NCBI RefSeq assembly: GCF_001940455.1
Contig: NZ_MKQR01000021.1
Location: 1-64,000, forward strand
DNA from: Actinokineospora bangkokensis
Lineage (GTDB): Bacteria > Actinomycetota > Actinomycetes > Mycobacteriales > Pseudonocardiaceae
Length of the DNA stretch: 64,000 nt
Direction of reading: 5' to 3'
In this document: positions 1 through 8,439 of the stretch, piece after piece
Layout of the letters: the number at the start of each line of letters is the position of its first letter
Position numbering within the stretch: position 1 is the first letter of the stretch
Made by a program: the position numbers and the translations under genes
The notes under the pieces: generated by a model
The model's input: the letters and a program-made list of their open reading frames with translations, nothing else
The model's database searches: none
Told to the model about the DNA's origin: nothing

Positions 1-771
1 GGTGGGGCGGGACCAGGTGTGGCGGGGTTCGCCGTCGGTCTTGGGACGGCGGGCCCGGGCGGTCCAGCGGGAGGGGTCGGTGGTGGGGCGGGTGGGCTGG
101 CGGGTGGTGTCGCCGATGATGAAGTGGGCGTGGCGCCAGAGGTTGGCCTTCTTGACCTCGGTGGTGAGGTCGGCGAGGGTCGTGCGCAGGAGGGTCTCGG
201 CGGGGGAGGTGACCTTGTAGGCCACCGCCACCGGGACGTCCTCGGGGAAGCCCGCGGTGCGCAGGACCTCGGCGAGGTCGGCGGCGCGGGCGGCGGGGGC
301 GTGCACGACCAGGGTGCGGCCGGGGGTGGCGACGGCGCGGGCGGCGTCGACGCCCTCGACCAGGGACAGGGTGTCGGCGCCGGGTTCGAGCAGGGGGGCG
401 CCGACGGCGGCGGCGGTGGCCGAGATCGGGGAGACGCCGGGGACGACCTCGACGTCGAGGCCCAGCCGCTCGCAGGTCTCGCGCTGCTCGCGCAGGTCGG
501 CCGACAGGGCGGGGTCGCCCGGCACCAGGCGCACGGCGCGGGCGAGGCGGCTGCCCACGCGGCGGTGCAGGTCCAGCAGCTCCTCGTCGGACAACCGGGT
601 CAGGTCCACCAGGTCGGCGTCGTCGCGGGTGTGCGCGCGCAGCCACACCGGGTCGACCAGCACCGGGGAGAACAGGACCACGTCCGCCGCGGCGAGGCGG
701 TCGGCGCCGCGCAGGGTCATCAGGTCGGCCGCACCGGGCCCGGCTCCCACGAAGCTCACCACACCGCGCAT
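1..771 (-). CDS. Precorrin methylase, CobM-like (3' end outside window)
   Basis: Cobalamin-pathway type SAM-dependent tetrapyrrole methylase, most like precorrin-4 C11-methyltransferase. The frame opens with ATG at 771 and is still open at the window edge after 257 codons, so the C-terminus is unseen. Residues 8-17 read VGAGPGAADL, the glycine-rich strand-loop of this fold; PGDPALS (84-90) and EVVPGVSP (108-115) match the later conserved loops. The usual SGDPSLYG of CobM is changed here (VPGDPALSA), so the exact methylation position is inferred. It is divergent from bioF (63 bp apart); a cobQ gene lies about 10 kb away. Confidence 0.68.
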   Translation of the reverse strand, partial: MRGVVSFVGAGPGAADLMTLRGADRLAAADVVLFSPVLVDPVWLRAHTRDDADLVDLTRLSDEELLDLHRRVGSRLARAVRLVPGDPALSADLREQRETCERLGLDVEVVPGVSPISATAAAVGAPLLEPGADTLSLVEGVDAARAVATPGRTLVVHAPAARAADLAEVLRTAGFPEDVPVAVAYKVTSPAETLLRTTLADLTTEVKKANLWRHAHFIIGDTTRQPTRPTTDPSRWTARARRPKTDGEPRHTWSRPT

Positions 772-834
772 GCGCTGACCGTATCGCCTGCCCGGGTGCC
801 CGCCGGGCACCGGCCCGGTGACAGACTCCCAGCC

Positions 835-1995
835 GTGAACCCCGACGAACCCCTCCCCGGCGAGCAGGCCCTGGCGTGGCTCGACGCGCACGCCGAGGAG
901 CGCAGGCGCGCGGGGCTGGCCAGGCAGCTGCGCCCGCGCGCGCCCGGGTCCGACCTGCTCGACCTGGCGGGCAACGACTACCTGGGGCTGGCCAGGGACA
1001 AGCGGGTCGGCGGCGCCGCCGCGGCCGCGACCCTGCGCTGGGGCACCGGGGCCACCGGGTCGCGGCTGGTCACCGGCAGCACCGAGCTGCACAGCGAGCT
1101 GGAGTTCGAGCTGGCCCGGTTCTGCGGGGTGCAGGCGGCGCTGGTGTTCTCCTCCGGCTTCACCGCCAACCTCGCCGCCGTGACCGCGCTGTCCGGGCGG
1201 AACTGCTCCATCGTCACCGACGCGAACATCCACGCCTCGCTCATCGACGGGTGCAGGCTCTCCCGCGCGGAGCTGGCCGTGGTGGCGCACAAGGACGTCG
1301 CCGCCGCCACCCGCGCGCTGGCGAGCAAGCGCACCGAGCGGGCCGTCTACGTCACCGACTCGGTGTTCAGCGTGGACGGCGACATCGCCCCGCTGCCCGA
1401 GCTGCACGCGGCGTGCCGGGCGCACGGCGCCGCGCTCATCGTCGACGACGCGCACGGCCTCGGCGTGCTCGGCGAAGGGGGGCGCGGCGCGGTGCACGCG
1501 GCCGGGCTCGCGGGCGAGCCGGACGTGGTCACGACGGTGACCCTGTCGAAGTCCCTGGGCGCCCAGGGCGGCGCGGTGCTGGGGCCGCGCAAGGTGATCC
1601 GGCACCTGGTGGACAACGCGCGCAGCTTCATCTTCGACACCGGCCTGGCGCCGGGCAGCGCGGCGGCGGCGCTGAGCGCGCTGACCGTCCTCAAGGAGGA
1701 GCCCGAGCGCGCGGAGAAGGTGCTCACCAACGCGATGACGCTGTCGGTGCGGCTGCGTGAGGCGGGGTTGCAGGTCGGGGAACCGGCGTCGGCGGTCGTG
1801 TCGGTGCGGGCGCCCAGCGCCGAGGCGGCGCTGACGTGGTCGGAGGACTGCCGCTCCGCCGGGGTGTGGGTGGGCTGCTTCCGCCCGCCGTCGGTGCCGG
1901 ACTCGGTGTCGCGCCTGCGGTTGACCGCGCGCGCGGACCTGTCCGAGGCCGACATCGACCGCGCGGTCGAGGTCATCACCAAGACCGCGCCGTAA
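835..1995 (+). CDS. bioF: 8-amino-7-oxononanoate synthase
   Basis: PLP enzyme of biotin synthesis that condenses a pimeloyl thioester with L-alanine to give 8-amino-7-oxononanoate and CO2. I chose the GTG at 835, giving 386 residues, the usual family length; the open frame runs further upstream but without homology. Seen in the protein: GNDYLGL near the N-terminus, GTGATGSRLVTG, HASLIDG, the cofactor-binding DDAHGLGVLG, and TLSKSLGAQGG, where Lys239 should form the Schiff base. No bioA, bioD or bioB is in the window, so the gene is separated from the rest of the pathway, or those genes lie outside it. Confidence 0.93.
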   Translation: MNPDEPLPGEQALAWLDAHAEERRRAGLARQLRPRAPGSDLLDLAGNDYLGLARDKRVGGAAAAATLRWGTGATGSRLVTGSTELHSELEFELARFCGVQAALVFSSGFTANLAAVTALSGRNCSIVTDANIHASLIDGCRLSRAELAVVAHKDVAAATRALASKRTERAVYVTDSVFSVDGDIAPLPELHAACRAHGAALIVDDAHGLGVLGEGGRGAVHAAGLAGEPDVVTTVTLSKSLGAQGGAVLGPRKVIRHLVDNARSFIFDTGLAPGSAAAALSALTVLKEEPERAEKVLTNAMTLSVRLREAGLQVGEPASAVVSVRAPSAEAALTWSEDCRSAGVWVGCFRPPSVPDSVSRLRLTARADLSEADIDRAVEVITKTAP

Positions 1996-2043
1996 CCGGG
2001 AAAACCGGGTGCCCGCCGACCGGCGCCCCGGGACAATCCGGCC

Positions 2044-2898
2044 GTGGACAATCCAGCCGTGGACGACTACCTGTCGGTGAACCGGGCCAACTGGGACGAG
2101 CGCGCGCCTGCGCACGCCAAGGCGCAGAGCTATGGCGTGGCGCGCTACCGCGCGGACCCCGACCACCTCAGCGACGTGGTGCGCTTCGACCGCGAGCTGC
2201 TCGGGGACGTCAGCGGGCTGCGCGGGGTGCACTTGCAGTGCCACATCGGCACGGACACGCTGTCGCTGCACCGGTTGGGCGCGCGGATGAGCGGGCTGGA
2301 CTTCTCCGCCGCCTCACTGGCCGAGGCGCGCTCCCTGGCGGCGTCGACCGGGGCGGACATCGACTACCACGAGTCCGACGTCTACTCCGCGCTCGACGTG
2401 CTGGAGCCGGGCGGCTACGACCTCGTCTACACCGGGGTCGGCGCGCTGTGCTGGCTGCCGTCCATCGAGCGGTGGGCGGACGTCGTCGCGGGCCTGCTGC
2501 GGCCCGGCGGGCGGCTGTTCGTGCGCGACGGGCACCCGGTGCTGTACTCGCTGGACGAGACGCGGGAGCCGCTGACGCCCCGCTTCCCCTACTTCGAGCG
2601 GGCGGAACCGCTGGTGTGGGAGGAGGCGGGCACCTACGCCGACGCCGACTCCCGCTTCGAGCACACCACCACGCACAGCTGGAACCACGGCCTCGGGGAG
2701 ACGGTGACGGCCCTGCTGGACCGCGGGTTCCAGCTCACCCGGCTCGTCGAGCACCGCTCGGCGCCGTGGGAGGCGCTGCCCGGGCACATGGTGCTCGACG
2801 ACGTGCCGGTGCTGGGCGGGGCGGTGCCCGAGTGGCGGCTGCGGGACGAGCGGGACCGCATCCCGCTGACCTTCACCGCGGCGGCGGTCAGGCCGTAG
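2044..2898 (+). CDS. Class I SAM-dependent methyltransferase
   Basis: 284-residue protein from a GTG start at 2044, 48 bp after bioF. Motif I is atypical, LQCHIGTDTLSL in place of a D-x-G-x-G loop, followed by an acidic strand end (GLDFSAASL), a DVY segment and a GGRLFVRDGHPVLY strand, a pattern known in an actinobacterial class I methyltransferase family of unknown substrate. The C-terminal part (PYFERAEPLVWEE, then a histidine/tryptophan-rich HTTTHSWNHGLGETV) may form the substrate lid. Its 3' end overlaps the convergent GNAT gene by 11 bp. Substrate unknown; location after bioF does not prove a role in biotin synthesis. Confidence 0.85.
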   Translation: MDNPAVDDYLSVNRANWDERAPAHAKAQSYGVARYRADPDHLSDVVRFDRELLGDVSGLRGVHLQCHIGTDTLSLHRLGARMSGLDFSAASLAEARSLAASTGADIDYHESDVYSALDVLEPGGYDLVYTGVGALCWLPSIERWADVVAGLLRPGGRLFVRDGHPVLYSLDETREPLTPRFPYFERAEPLVWEEAGTYADADSRFEHTTTHSWNHGLGETVTALLDRGFQLTRLVEHRSAPWEALPGHMVLDDVPVLGGAVPEWRLRDERDRIPLTFTAAAVRP

Positions 2899-3325
2899 CG
2901 GGCCTGCGCATGCGGACGTGCATGATGCCGTCCTCCTCGAACGGCTCGCCGTCGGTCTCGTAGCCGAAGCGGGCGTAGAGGCCCTTGGCCTGCACCTGCG
3001 CGTCCAGCACGCTCGGGTCGGCGCCGACGAGGTCGACCGCCGCGGCCATGAGCATGCCGCCGAGGCCGGTGCCGCGGGCGTCGGCGGCGGTGCAGACCCG
3101 GGTGACGCGGCGGGTGCCGCCGGGCGCGCCCAGCACGCGCAGGCAGCCCAGCACCCGCTCGGCGGGCTGCCACCACACGTGCACGGCGTCGTCGTCGAGG
3201 TCGCGGCCGTCGATCTCCGGGTAGAAGCACCGCTGCTCCAGGACGAACACCTCGAACCGCAGCCGGAGCAGGTCGTGGACCTGGCGGCCGGTCAGCTCCG
3301 GACCGGGTACTACGCGCAACGTCAC
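2888..3325 (-). CDS. GNAT acetyltransferase, ElaA-like
   Basis: 145-residue single-domain GCN5-type acetyltransferase. The N-terminus (LRFEVFVLEQRCFYPEIDGRDLDDDAVH) has the ElaA family pattern of LR-x-x-VFV-x-EQ-x-C-x-Y-x-E-x-DG, and the acetyl-CoA loop R-G-x-G-L-G appears as ARGTGLGGMLM. Substrate is not known for this family. The gene is convergent with the methyltransferase and lies 28 bp downstream of the protease gene on the same strand, so it may be co-transcribed with it. Confidence 0.85.
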   Translation of the reverse strand: MTLRVVPGPELTGRQVHDLLRLRFEVFVLEQRCFYPEIDGRDLDDDAVHVWWQPAERVLGCLRVLGAPGGTRRVTRVCTAADARGTGLGGMLMAAAVDLVGADPSVLDAQVQAKGLYARFGYETDGEPFEEDGIMHVRMRRPATA

Positions 3326-3353
3326 GTGGGCAGGAATACCACAGGCGCGGCCG

Positions 3354-4145
3354 TCACAGCTGGGCCGCGACCAGGGGCGCCACGGCGGTGACGCGGGTGT
3401 AGACGCCCGGCTTGCCCGGCTGCGCGCACCCCTCGCCCCAGGACGCCACGCCCGCGAGGCGCCCGGCGACCACCAGCGGGCCGCCGGAGTCGCCCTGGCA
3501 GGTGTCCACGCCGCCCTGCGGGAGTCCGGCGCAGACCATCGTGGTGGGGGCGAACTCGCCGTAGGACTGGGCGCACGACGCGTCGGCGGCGACCGGGACC
3601 TGCGCGCCGAGCAGGTAGCGGGAGGGTTCGCCGCCCTCGGTGGTGCGGCCCCAGCCCAGGACGGTGGCGGGGGTGCCCGGGGCGTAGGTCGCGGGGTCGG
3701 TGGCCAGCGGCAGCGGCGCGTAGGGCAGCTGCTCGTCGAGGGTCAGCACGGCGATGTCGTCGCCCTGCGACACGTCGGTGTAGCCGGGGTGGACCCACTC
3801 GGCGGCGATCCGGGACACCGTGCCGCGCGGGCTGTACTTGTCCTCGCGGCCGGACACGACCCGCACCTGCTCGGCGGGGTACGCGACGGCGCAGTGCGCG
3901 GCGGTGACCACCTTGCTCGGGGCGACGAGGGTGCCGCCGCAGAACTGGAAGCCGTCAGTGGAGGCGAGGAACACCACGTACGGGTGCTGCTCGATGGACA
4001 CCCGCTGCCCACCCACCACGCGCGCCGTCGCGCCGCCGGTCTGGGCGGCGTCGGCGGTGAACGGCGACACCAGCGCGGCGATGGCGGCGACGAGGACCGC
4101 GAGGGCTGCGACGGCGCCGAGGACCCGGCGCGTGGTGGGGCTCAT
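3354..4145 (-). CDS. Secreted trypsin-like serine protease (S1 family)
   Basis: 263 residues from the ATG at 4145; a longer in-frame start at 4214 would place extra residues before an otherwise good signal peptide, so I rejected it. Residues 8-28 are a hydrophobic export segment, followed by a short propeptide and the activation site ATAR/VVGG at residues 42-43. The chymotrypsin-fold catalytic triad is complete: His84 in TAAHC, Asp130 in DDIAVL and Ser220 in GDSGGP. Asp214, six residues before the serine, predicts trypsin-like cleavage after Arg or Lys. Six cysteines sit where S1A disulfides are expected. The mature enzyme should be extracellular. Confidence 0.92.
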   Translation of the reverse strand: MSPTTRRVLGAVAALAVLVAAIAALVSPFTADAAQTGGATARVVGGQRVSIEQHPYVVFLASTDGFQFCGGTLVAPSKVVTAAHCAVAYPAEQVRVVSGREDKYSPRGTVSRIAAEWVHPGYTDVSQGDDIAVLTLDEQLPYAPLPLATDPATYAPGTPATVLGWGRTTEGGEPSRYLLGAQVPVAADASCAQSYGEFAPTTMVCAGLPQGGVDTCQGDSGGPLVVAGRLAGVASWGEGCAQPGKPGVYTRVTAVAPLVAAQL

Positions 4146-4270
4146 CACTGACTCCCGTGCGTGCGAAAACGATTGCCTTCCGCGACACCCTATGCCGCTG
4201 AGCCACTGATCCATTACGCACAGTTGTCGCTCGACCGGGTGGTCCTTGGCCGGTGGTGCATCCTGGAGCC

Positions 4271-5170
4271 GTGCGCCGCCGCCTGATCACCGCCCTGCTC
4301 GCCCTGCTCCCGCTGGCCGCCTGCACCACCCCGGAGCAGCAGCGGGCGGCCCAGCCGACGACCGGACCCGGTGGCGGCGCGACCGCTTCGTCCGCTTCAC
4401 CCGTTCCGACGACCACCACACCGGTCACGACCCCGCCGACCACGCCCGCGCCCCCGACGACCCGGCCGTTCTCGACGCCGTGGGTCGTCGGCGCCACCCC
4501 GCTGCCGCTGCGCCCGGACGGCTTCGGGCAGGTGCTGCCGACGCCCGCGGTGCTGGCCGACCGGGCGCTGCCCACCCGCGACCTGCTGCCCCCGCCGGTG
4601 GGCGACCGCTACGCCGCGACGATCGACCCGGTGCCCGACGCGGTCATCGCCCGCAGCACGTGGACGCCCGCCTGCCCGGTCACCCGCGCGCAGCTGCGGT
4701 ACCTGACGATGTCGTTCTGGGGCTTCGACGGCCGGGCGCACACCGGCGAGATGATCGTGAACGCCACCGCGGCCCAGGGCGTCACCCGGGTGTTCGGCAC
4801 GCTGTTCGCCGAGCGGTTCCCCCTTGAGGAGATGCGGGTGACCGCGGCGGCGGAGCTGGACGCGGCGCCCACCGGCGACGGCAACAACACCGGCGCCTTC
4901 GTCTGCCGCAAGGGGACGAAGCTGTCGAGCTGGTCGGCGCACGCCTACGGCCTCGCGCTGGACGTCAACCCGTTCTGCAACCCCTACACCAAGGGCGACC
5001 TGGTGCTGCCCGAGCTGGCGTCGGCCTACGTGGACCGCCGCGACCGCCGCCCCGGGATGGTGCTCGCGGGCGACGCGACCGTGCGGGCGTTCGCCGCGAT
5101 CGGGTGGTCGTGGGGCGGGGACTGGTCCTCGCCCAAGGACATCCAGCACTTCACCGCCACGGGCCGCTGA
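4271..5170 (+). CDS. M15-family D,D-peptidase-like lipoprotein
   Basis: 299 residues from GTG 4271. The N-terminus is a lipoprotein signal with lipobox LAAC (Cys18), then a Thr/Pro-rich tether to about residue 75. The C-terminal domain resembles M15 (VanY/M15_4) peptidases that cleave the D-Ala end of peptidoglycan peptides: the zinc triad is visible as His224 and Asp231 in SAHAYGLALDVN and His293 in IQHF, with the GWSWGGDW signature before it. Probable cell-wall peptidase anchored outside the membrane. It is divergent from the S1 protease (125 bp) and convergent with the M48 gene. Substrate inferred from family only. Confidence 0.87.
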   Translation: MRRRLITALLALLPLAACTTPEQQRAAQPTTGPGGGATASSASPVPTTTTPVTTPPTTPAPPTTRPFSTPWVVGATPLPLRPDGFGQVLPTPAVLADRALPTRDLLPPPVGDRYAATIDPVPDAVIARSTWTPACPVTRAQLRYLTMSFWGFDGRAHTGEMIVNATAAQGVTRVFGTLFAERFPLEEMRVTAAAELDAAPTGDGNNTGAFVCRKGTKLSSWSAHAYGLALDVNPFCNPYTKGDLVLPELASAYVDRRDRRPGMVLAGDATVRAFAAIGWSWGGDWSSPKDIQHFTATGR

Positions 5171-5189
5171 GCCCGCGGGTACCGGGGTC

Positions 5190-6251
5190 CTAGTTGCCGC
5201 TCGCGTCCTTGCCGCCGAAGCCGCGGAAGACCCTGCCCGCCGCGCCGGAGACGGTGCCGCCGACGTTGTTGAGGATCTTCACCAGCGGGTCCACGCTGGA
5301 GTCGAAGGACTCCTTGTAGGACCTCGCCGCCGAGCGCAGGTCGTCGGTGAAGCTCGCGGCGGGGGCCTCGTCGTCGCGGCGCGGGTAGTCGCCGGTGAGG
5401 ATGGCCCGGTACTCCTCGGAGGCGGCCCAGCGCTGGAGCTGGCTGGCGCGCACCACGGCGAACGGGTGGCTGGCGAAGACGACGTTGCGCAGCTTGTGGA
5501 TGCTGTCGCGGACGTCGTCGACCTCCTCGTACTCGCGCGCCTGGGCCAGGAAGGACGGGATGTCGACCTGCCCGAGGTCGGTGGCGCCCGCCAGGTAGAG
5601 GTGGGTGCGCAGCGCGGCGGCCGGGTCCTGGGAGGCCAGCAGGCCCGCCCGGTCCGCGGTCAGCTCCGCCTTGCGGAACCACTCGCGCAGCGCGGCGATG
5701 ACCGCGGCCAGCCCGAGCACGCCCGCCGGGATGAACGACACCGTCTTCTGCAGGTTGAGCAGCCGGTCGAGCAGGGTGCGCAGGACCGAGTGCCCGGACA
5801 GCACGTGGCCCATCTCGTGCCCGAGGACGAACCGCAGCGCCTCGGTGTCGAGCAGTTCCACCAGGCCCGTGCTGAGCACGATGAACGGCTCGTCGATGCC
5901 GACGGTGAGCGCCTGCACCTCCGGCTGGCGGTGGACGTACACGGCGGGCACGACGTCGAGGTCGAGCACCTCGGCGACCTCGTGGCGCAACCGGTCGATC
6001 TTGGGGTACTGCTTCTCACCCACCCGCACCATCGACGCGGTGGCCATCAGCCGCTCCCCGCGCTCGCTGAACAGGCCCGCGGCGCCCTTGAGCACCTCAC
6101 CGACCCCGGGCACGGCCCGCAGCGCGGCCATGGCCCCGCGGTCGGCCGGGTGCTCGTAGGCGCGCGGGCTGATCCGCGCGAACCGCACCCGCGTCGACGA
6201 CTGCGAGACCTCGTCCCCGCCGTCGGCCCGCTCGCTGGCGTTGTCGCTCAC
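5190..6251 (-). CDS. M48-family zinc metalloprotease
   Basis: 353 residues from a GTG at 6251. The HExxH motif is LGHEMGHVLSGH with His145, Glu146 and His149; the third ligand is probably the Glu of KAELTADRAGLL about 60 residues later, as in HtpX/Ste24-type peptidases. Two hydrophobic segments are weak (one near SFIPAGVLGLAAVIAAL), so it may be membrane associated through the middle rather than a four-helix HtpX. The last 80 residues are charged and low in conservation. Role in protein quality control is inferred from the family. Confidence 0.86.
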   Translation of the reverse strand: MSDNASERADGGDEVSQSSTRVRFARISPRAYEHPADRGAMAALRAVPGVGEVLKGAAGLFSERGERLMATASMVRVGEKQYPKIDRLRHEVAEVLDLDVVPAVYVHRQPEVQALTVGIDEPFIVLSTGLVELLDTEALRFVLGHEMGHVLSGHSVLRTLLDRLLNLQKTVSFIPAGVLGLAAVIAALREWFRKAELTADRAGLLASQDPAAALRTHLYLAGATDLGQVDIPSFLAQAREYEEVDDVRDSIHKLRNVVFASHPFAVVRASQLQRWAASEEYRAILTGDYPRRDDEAPAASFTDDLRSAARSYKESFDSSVDPLVKILNNVGGTVSGAAGRVFRGFGGKDASGN

Positions 6252-6319
6252 TGGTCAGTCCTCCCTCGGTTTCCGCACGGCCCACAGTAGGCGCGCCCGC
6301 CGACGCCGTGGGGCGTCCG

Positions 6320-6359
6320 TCCACAACCCCAGGGTCTTCTCAGGGTTGTCCCCAGGGCG
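6320..6359. promoter_or_regulatory. Degenerate paired TCC(A/C)CAG motif between divergent genes
   Basis: TCCACAACCCC at 6320 and TCCCCAGGGCG at 6349 resemble the two half-sites found at 32602 and 35231, but the start-to-start distance is 29 bp instead of 19, one helical turn more. It sits in the 183-bp divergent space between the M48 and PEBP genes. Weak on its own; recorded because of the two stronger copies. Confidence 0.22.
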
Positions 6360-6434
6360 CGCGGCCATCACGCGCGGATGCCGCCCCGCGACTAGATTCG
6401 CGCTCGGACCACGTCACCACCAGGAAGGCACCCC

Positions 6435-6971
6435 ATGAGCCTCGACCGCCCGGTCGCGCCCGACCCCTACGAGCTGCTGCCCGCCGCGGCGTCGTTCACC
6501 GTCACCTCCGGCGACGCCCGCGACGGGGAGAAGCTCGACCTCAAGCACGTCCACGACTCCGCGGGCGGGCAGAACACCTCCCCCGCGCTGTCCTGGAGCG
6601 GGGCGCCGGAGGGCACCAAGAGCTACGTCGTGACCTGCTTCGACCCGGACGCGCCGATCCCCGGCGGGTTCTGGCACTGGGTCGCGGTGAACATCCCGGC
6701 GGGCACCACCGAGCTGCCCGCGGGCGCGGGGGCGGGCGACGACTCGCTGCCGGGCGGGGCGTTCCACGTGCGCAACGACATGGGCAGGCAGGCCTACGAC
6801 GGGTCGGCGCCGCCGCAGGGCGACCAGGACCACCGGTACTACTTCGTCGTGCACGCCGTGGACGTCGAGGAGCTGGAGGTCGACGGGAGCACCAGCCCCG
6901 CGGTGGTCAGCTTCAACCTGGCGTTCCACACCCTCGGCCGGGCGGTCCTCACCCCGACGTTCCGGCACTGA
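6435..6971 (+). CDS. PEBP-family protein (YbhB/YbcL type)
   Basis: 178 residues, ATG 6435 preceded by an AGGAAGG ribosome site about 7 bases upstream. It has the phosphatidylethanolamine-binding protein fold landmarks: [21 protein letters not shown] near residues 48-68, DPDAP and [12 protein letters not shown] in the anion pocket, then [23 protein letters not shown]. Cytosolic, no signal peptide. Bacterial members have no settled function (kinase-inhibitor names are by homology to eukaryotic Raf inhibitor). Upstream gene is divergent; the mycothione reductase gene follows. Confidence 0.92.
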   Translation: MSLDRPVAPDPYELLPAAASFTVTSGDARDGEKLDLKHVHDSAGGQNTSPALSWSGAPEGTKSYVVTCFDPDAPIPGGFWHWVAVNIPAGTTELPAGAGAGDDSLPGGAFHVRNDMGRQAYDGSAPPQGDQDHRYYFVVHAVDVEELEVDGSTSPAVVSFNLAFHTLGRAVLTPTFRH

Positions 6972-6986
6972 GCCCGGCCGCCGGGC
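6972..6986 (+). terminator. Short hairpin after the PEBP gene
   Basis: GCCCGG, CCG, GCC-type right arm CCGGGC immediately follows the TGA: a 6-bp stem with 3-base loop and no T-run. Could be a weak terminator or chance in GC-rich DNA. Confidence 0.28.
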
Positions 6987-7029
6987 CCGGCGGGAATGCC
7001 GGGGCCTGCCGATGCGGTTGGATGGGACT

Positions 7030-8412
7030 GTGCGATTCGACCTGGTGATCATCGGTACCGGCTCCGGCAACTCGCTGCTCGACCCGCGGTTCGCGGGCCT
7101 GCGGGTCGCGATCGTCGAGCGGGGGACCTTCGGCGGCACCTGCCTCAACGTCGGCTGCATCCCGACGAAGATGTTCGTGCACACCGCCGACCTGGCCAGG
7201 ACGCCCGCCACGTCGGGGCGGCTCGGCGTCGACGAGACCCTCGACGGGGTGCGCTGGCCGCAGATCCGCGACCGCGTGTTCGGGCGGATCGACCCGATCG
7301 CCGAGGGCGGGCGCGAGTACCGCACCCACCACCCCGACAACGCGCACGTGACCGTCTTCCAGGGCACCGCGCGGTTCACCGGCGAGCGCACGCTGGAGGT
7401 CACCCCGAACGACGGCTCCGCGCCGCGGACGATCACCGCCGAGCGGGTCGTGCTGGCCAACGGCGGTCGCGTGGTGGTGCCGGAGATCTCCGGCCTGGAC
7501 GAGGTCGAGTACCACACCAGCGACACCGTCATGCGGCTGCCGGAGCTGCCCGAGCGGATGGTCATCGTGGGCGGCGGGTTCATCGCCGCCGAGTTCGCCC
7601 ACGTCTTCTCCGCCTACGGCGTGCAGGTCACCGTCGTCGTCCGCGGCCAGCGCCTGCTGCGCAAGGAGGACGCCGACGTCAGCGCCCGGTTCACCGAGCT
7701 GGCCAAGGACCGCTGGGACGTGCGCACCGGCCGCACGGTCGCGCGCGTGGCCAAGTCCGGCACGGGCGTCGAGGTCACCCTGGACGACGGGTCGGTGCTG
7801 GACGCGGGCGTGCTGCTGCTGGCCACCGGTCGCACCCCCAACTCCGACACGCTCGACCCGGCCGCGGGCGGGGTGGAGGTCGACGAGCAGGGGTACGTCG
7901 TGGTCGACGAGTACCAGCGCACCACGGCCGAGGGCGTGTGGGCGCTGGGCGACGTCTGCTCCCCCTACGAGCTCAAGCACGTCGCCAACCACGAGGCCCG
8001 CGTGGTGCAGCACAACCTGCTGCACCCGGACGACCTGGTGGCCGCCGACCACCGGTTCGTGCCGCACGCGGTGTTCACCTCGCCGCAGATCGCGGGCGTG
8101 GGGCTGACCGAGGCCGAGGCCACCGAGCGGGGGCTGCGGTTCGTCACCAAGACCCAGGCCTACGGCGACATCGCCTACGGCTGGGCGATGGAGGACCAGA
8201 CCGGGTTCGCCAAGCTGATCGCCGACCCGGCCACCGGGCAGCTGCTCGGCGCGCACATCATCGGCCCGCAGGCGCCCACCCTGCTCCAGCCGATCATCCA
8301 GGCGATGAGCTTCGGCCTGGGCGTGCGGGAGATGGCGCGCGGCCAGTACTGGATCCACCCGGCCATGCCGGAGCTGATCGAGAACGCGCTCCTGGGCCTC
8401 GAACTGGACTGA
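7030..8412 (+). CDS. mtr: Mycothione reductase
   Basis: FAD/NADPH disulfide reductase that keeps mycothiol reduced, the actinobacterial counterpart of glutathione reductase. The GTG at 7030 gives 460 residues, matching known Mtr length and starting directly at [16 protein letters not shown], the FAD fold; an ATG at 7012 would add six residues. The redox pair is Cys38/Cys43 in [11 protein letters not shown]; the NADPH fold follows ([12 protein letters not shown]), then [20 protein letters not shown], and the catalytic C-terminal His443 in HPAMPE. The GTGSGNS start is specific for mycothione reductase within this superfamily. Confidence 0.94.
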   Translation: MRFDLVIIGTGSGNSLLDPRFAGLRVAIVERGTFGGTCLNVGCIPTKMFVHTADLARTPATSGRLGVDETLDGVRWPQIRDRVFGRIDPIAEGGREYRTHHPDNAHVTVFQGTARFTGERTLEVTPNDGSAPRTITAERVVLANGGRVVVPEISGLDEVEYHTSDTVMRLPELPERMVIVGGGFIAAEFAHVFSAYGVQVTVVVRGQRLLRKEDADVSARFTELAKDRWDVRTGRTVARVAKSGTGVEVTLDDGSVLDAGVLLLATGRTPNSDTLDPAAGGVEVDEQGYVVVDEYQRTTAEGVWALGDVCSPYELKHVANHEARVVQHNLLHPDDLVAADHRFVPHAVFTSPQIAGVGLTEAEATERGLRFVTKTQAYGDIAYGWAMEDQTGFAKLIADPATGQLLGAHIIGPQAPTLLQPIIQAMSFGLGVREMARGQYWIHPAMPELIENALLGLELD

Positions 8413-8439
8413 CCCCCCGCGCGCGGCCCGGGGGCGTCG

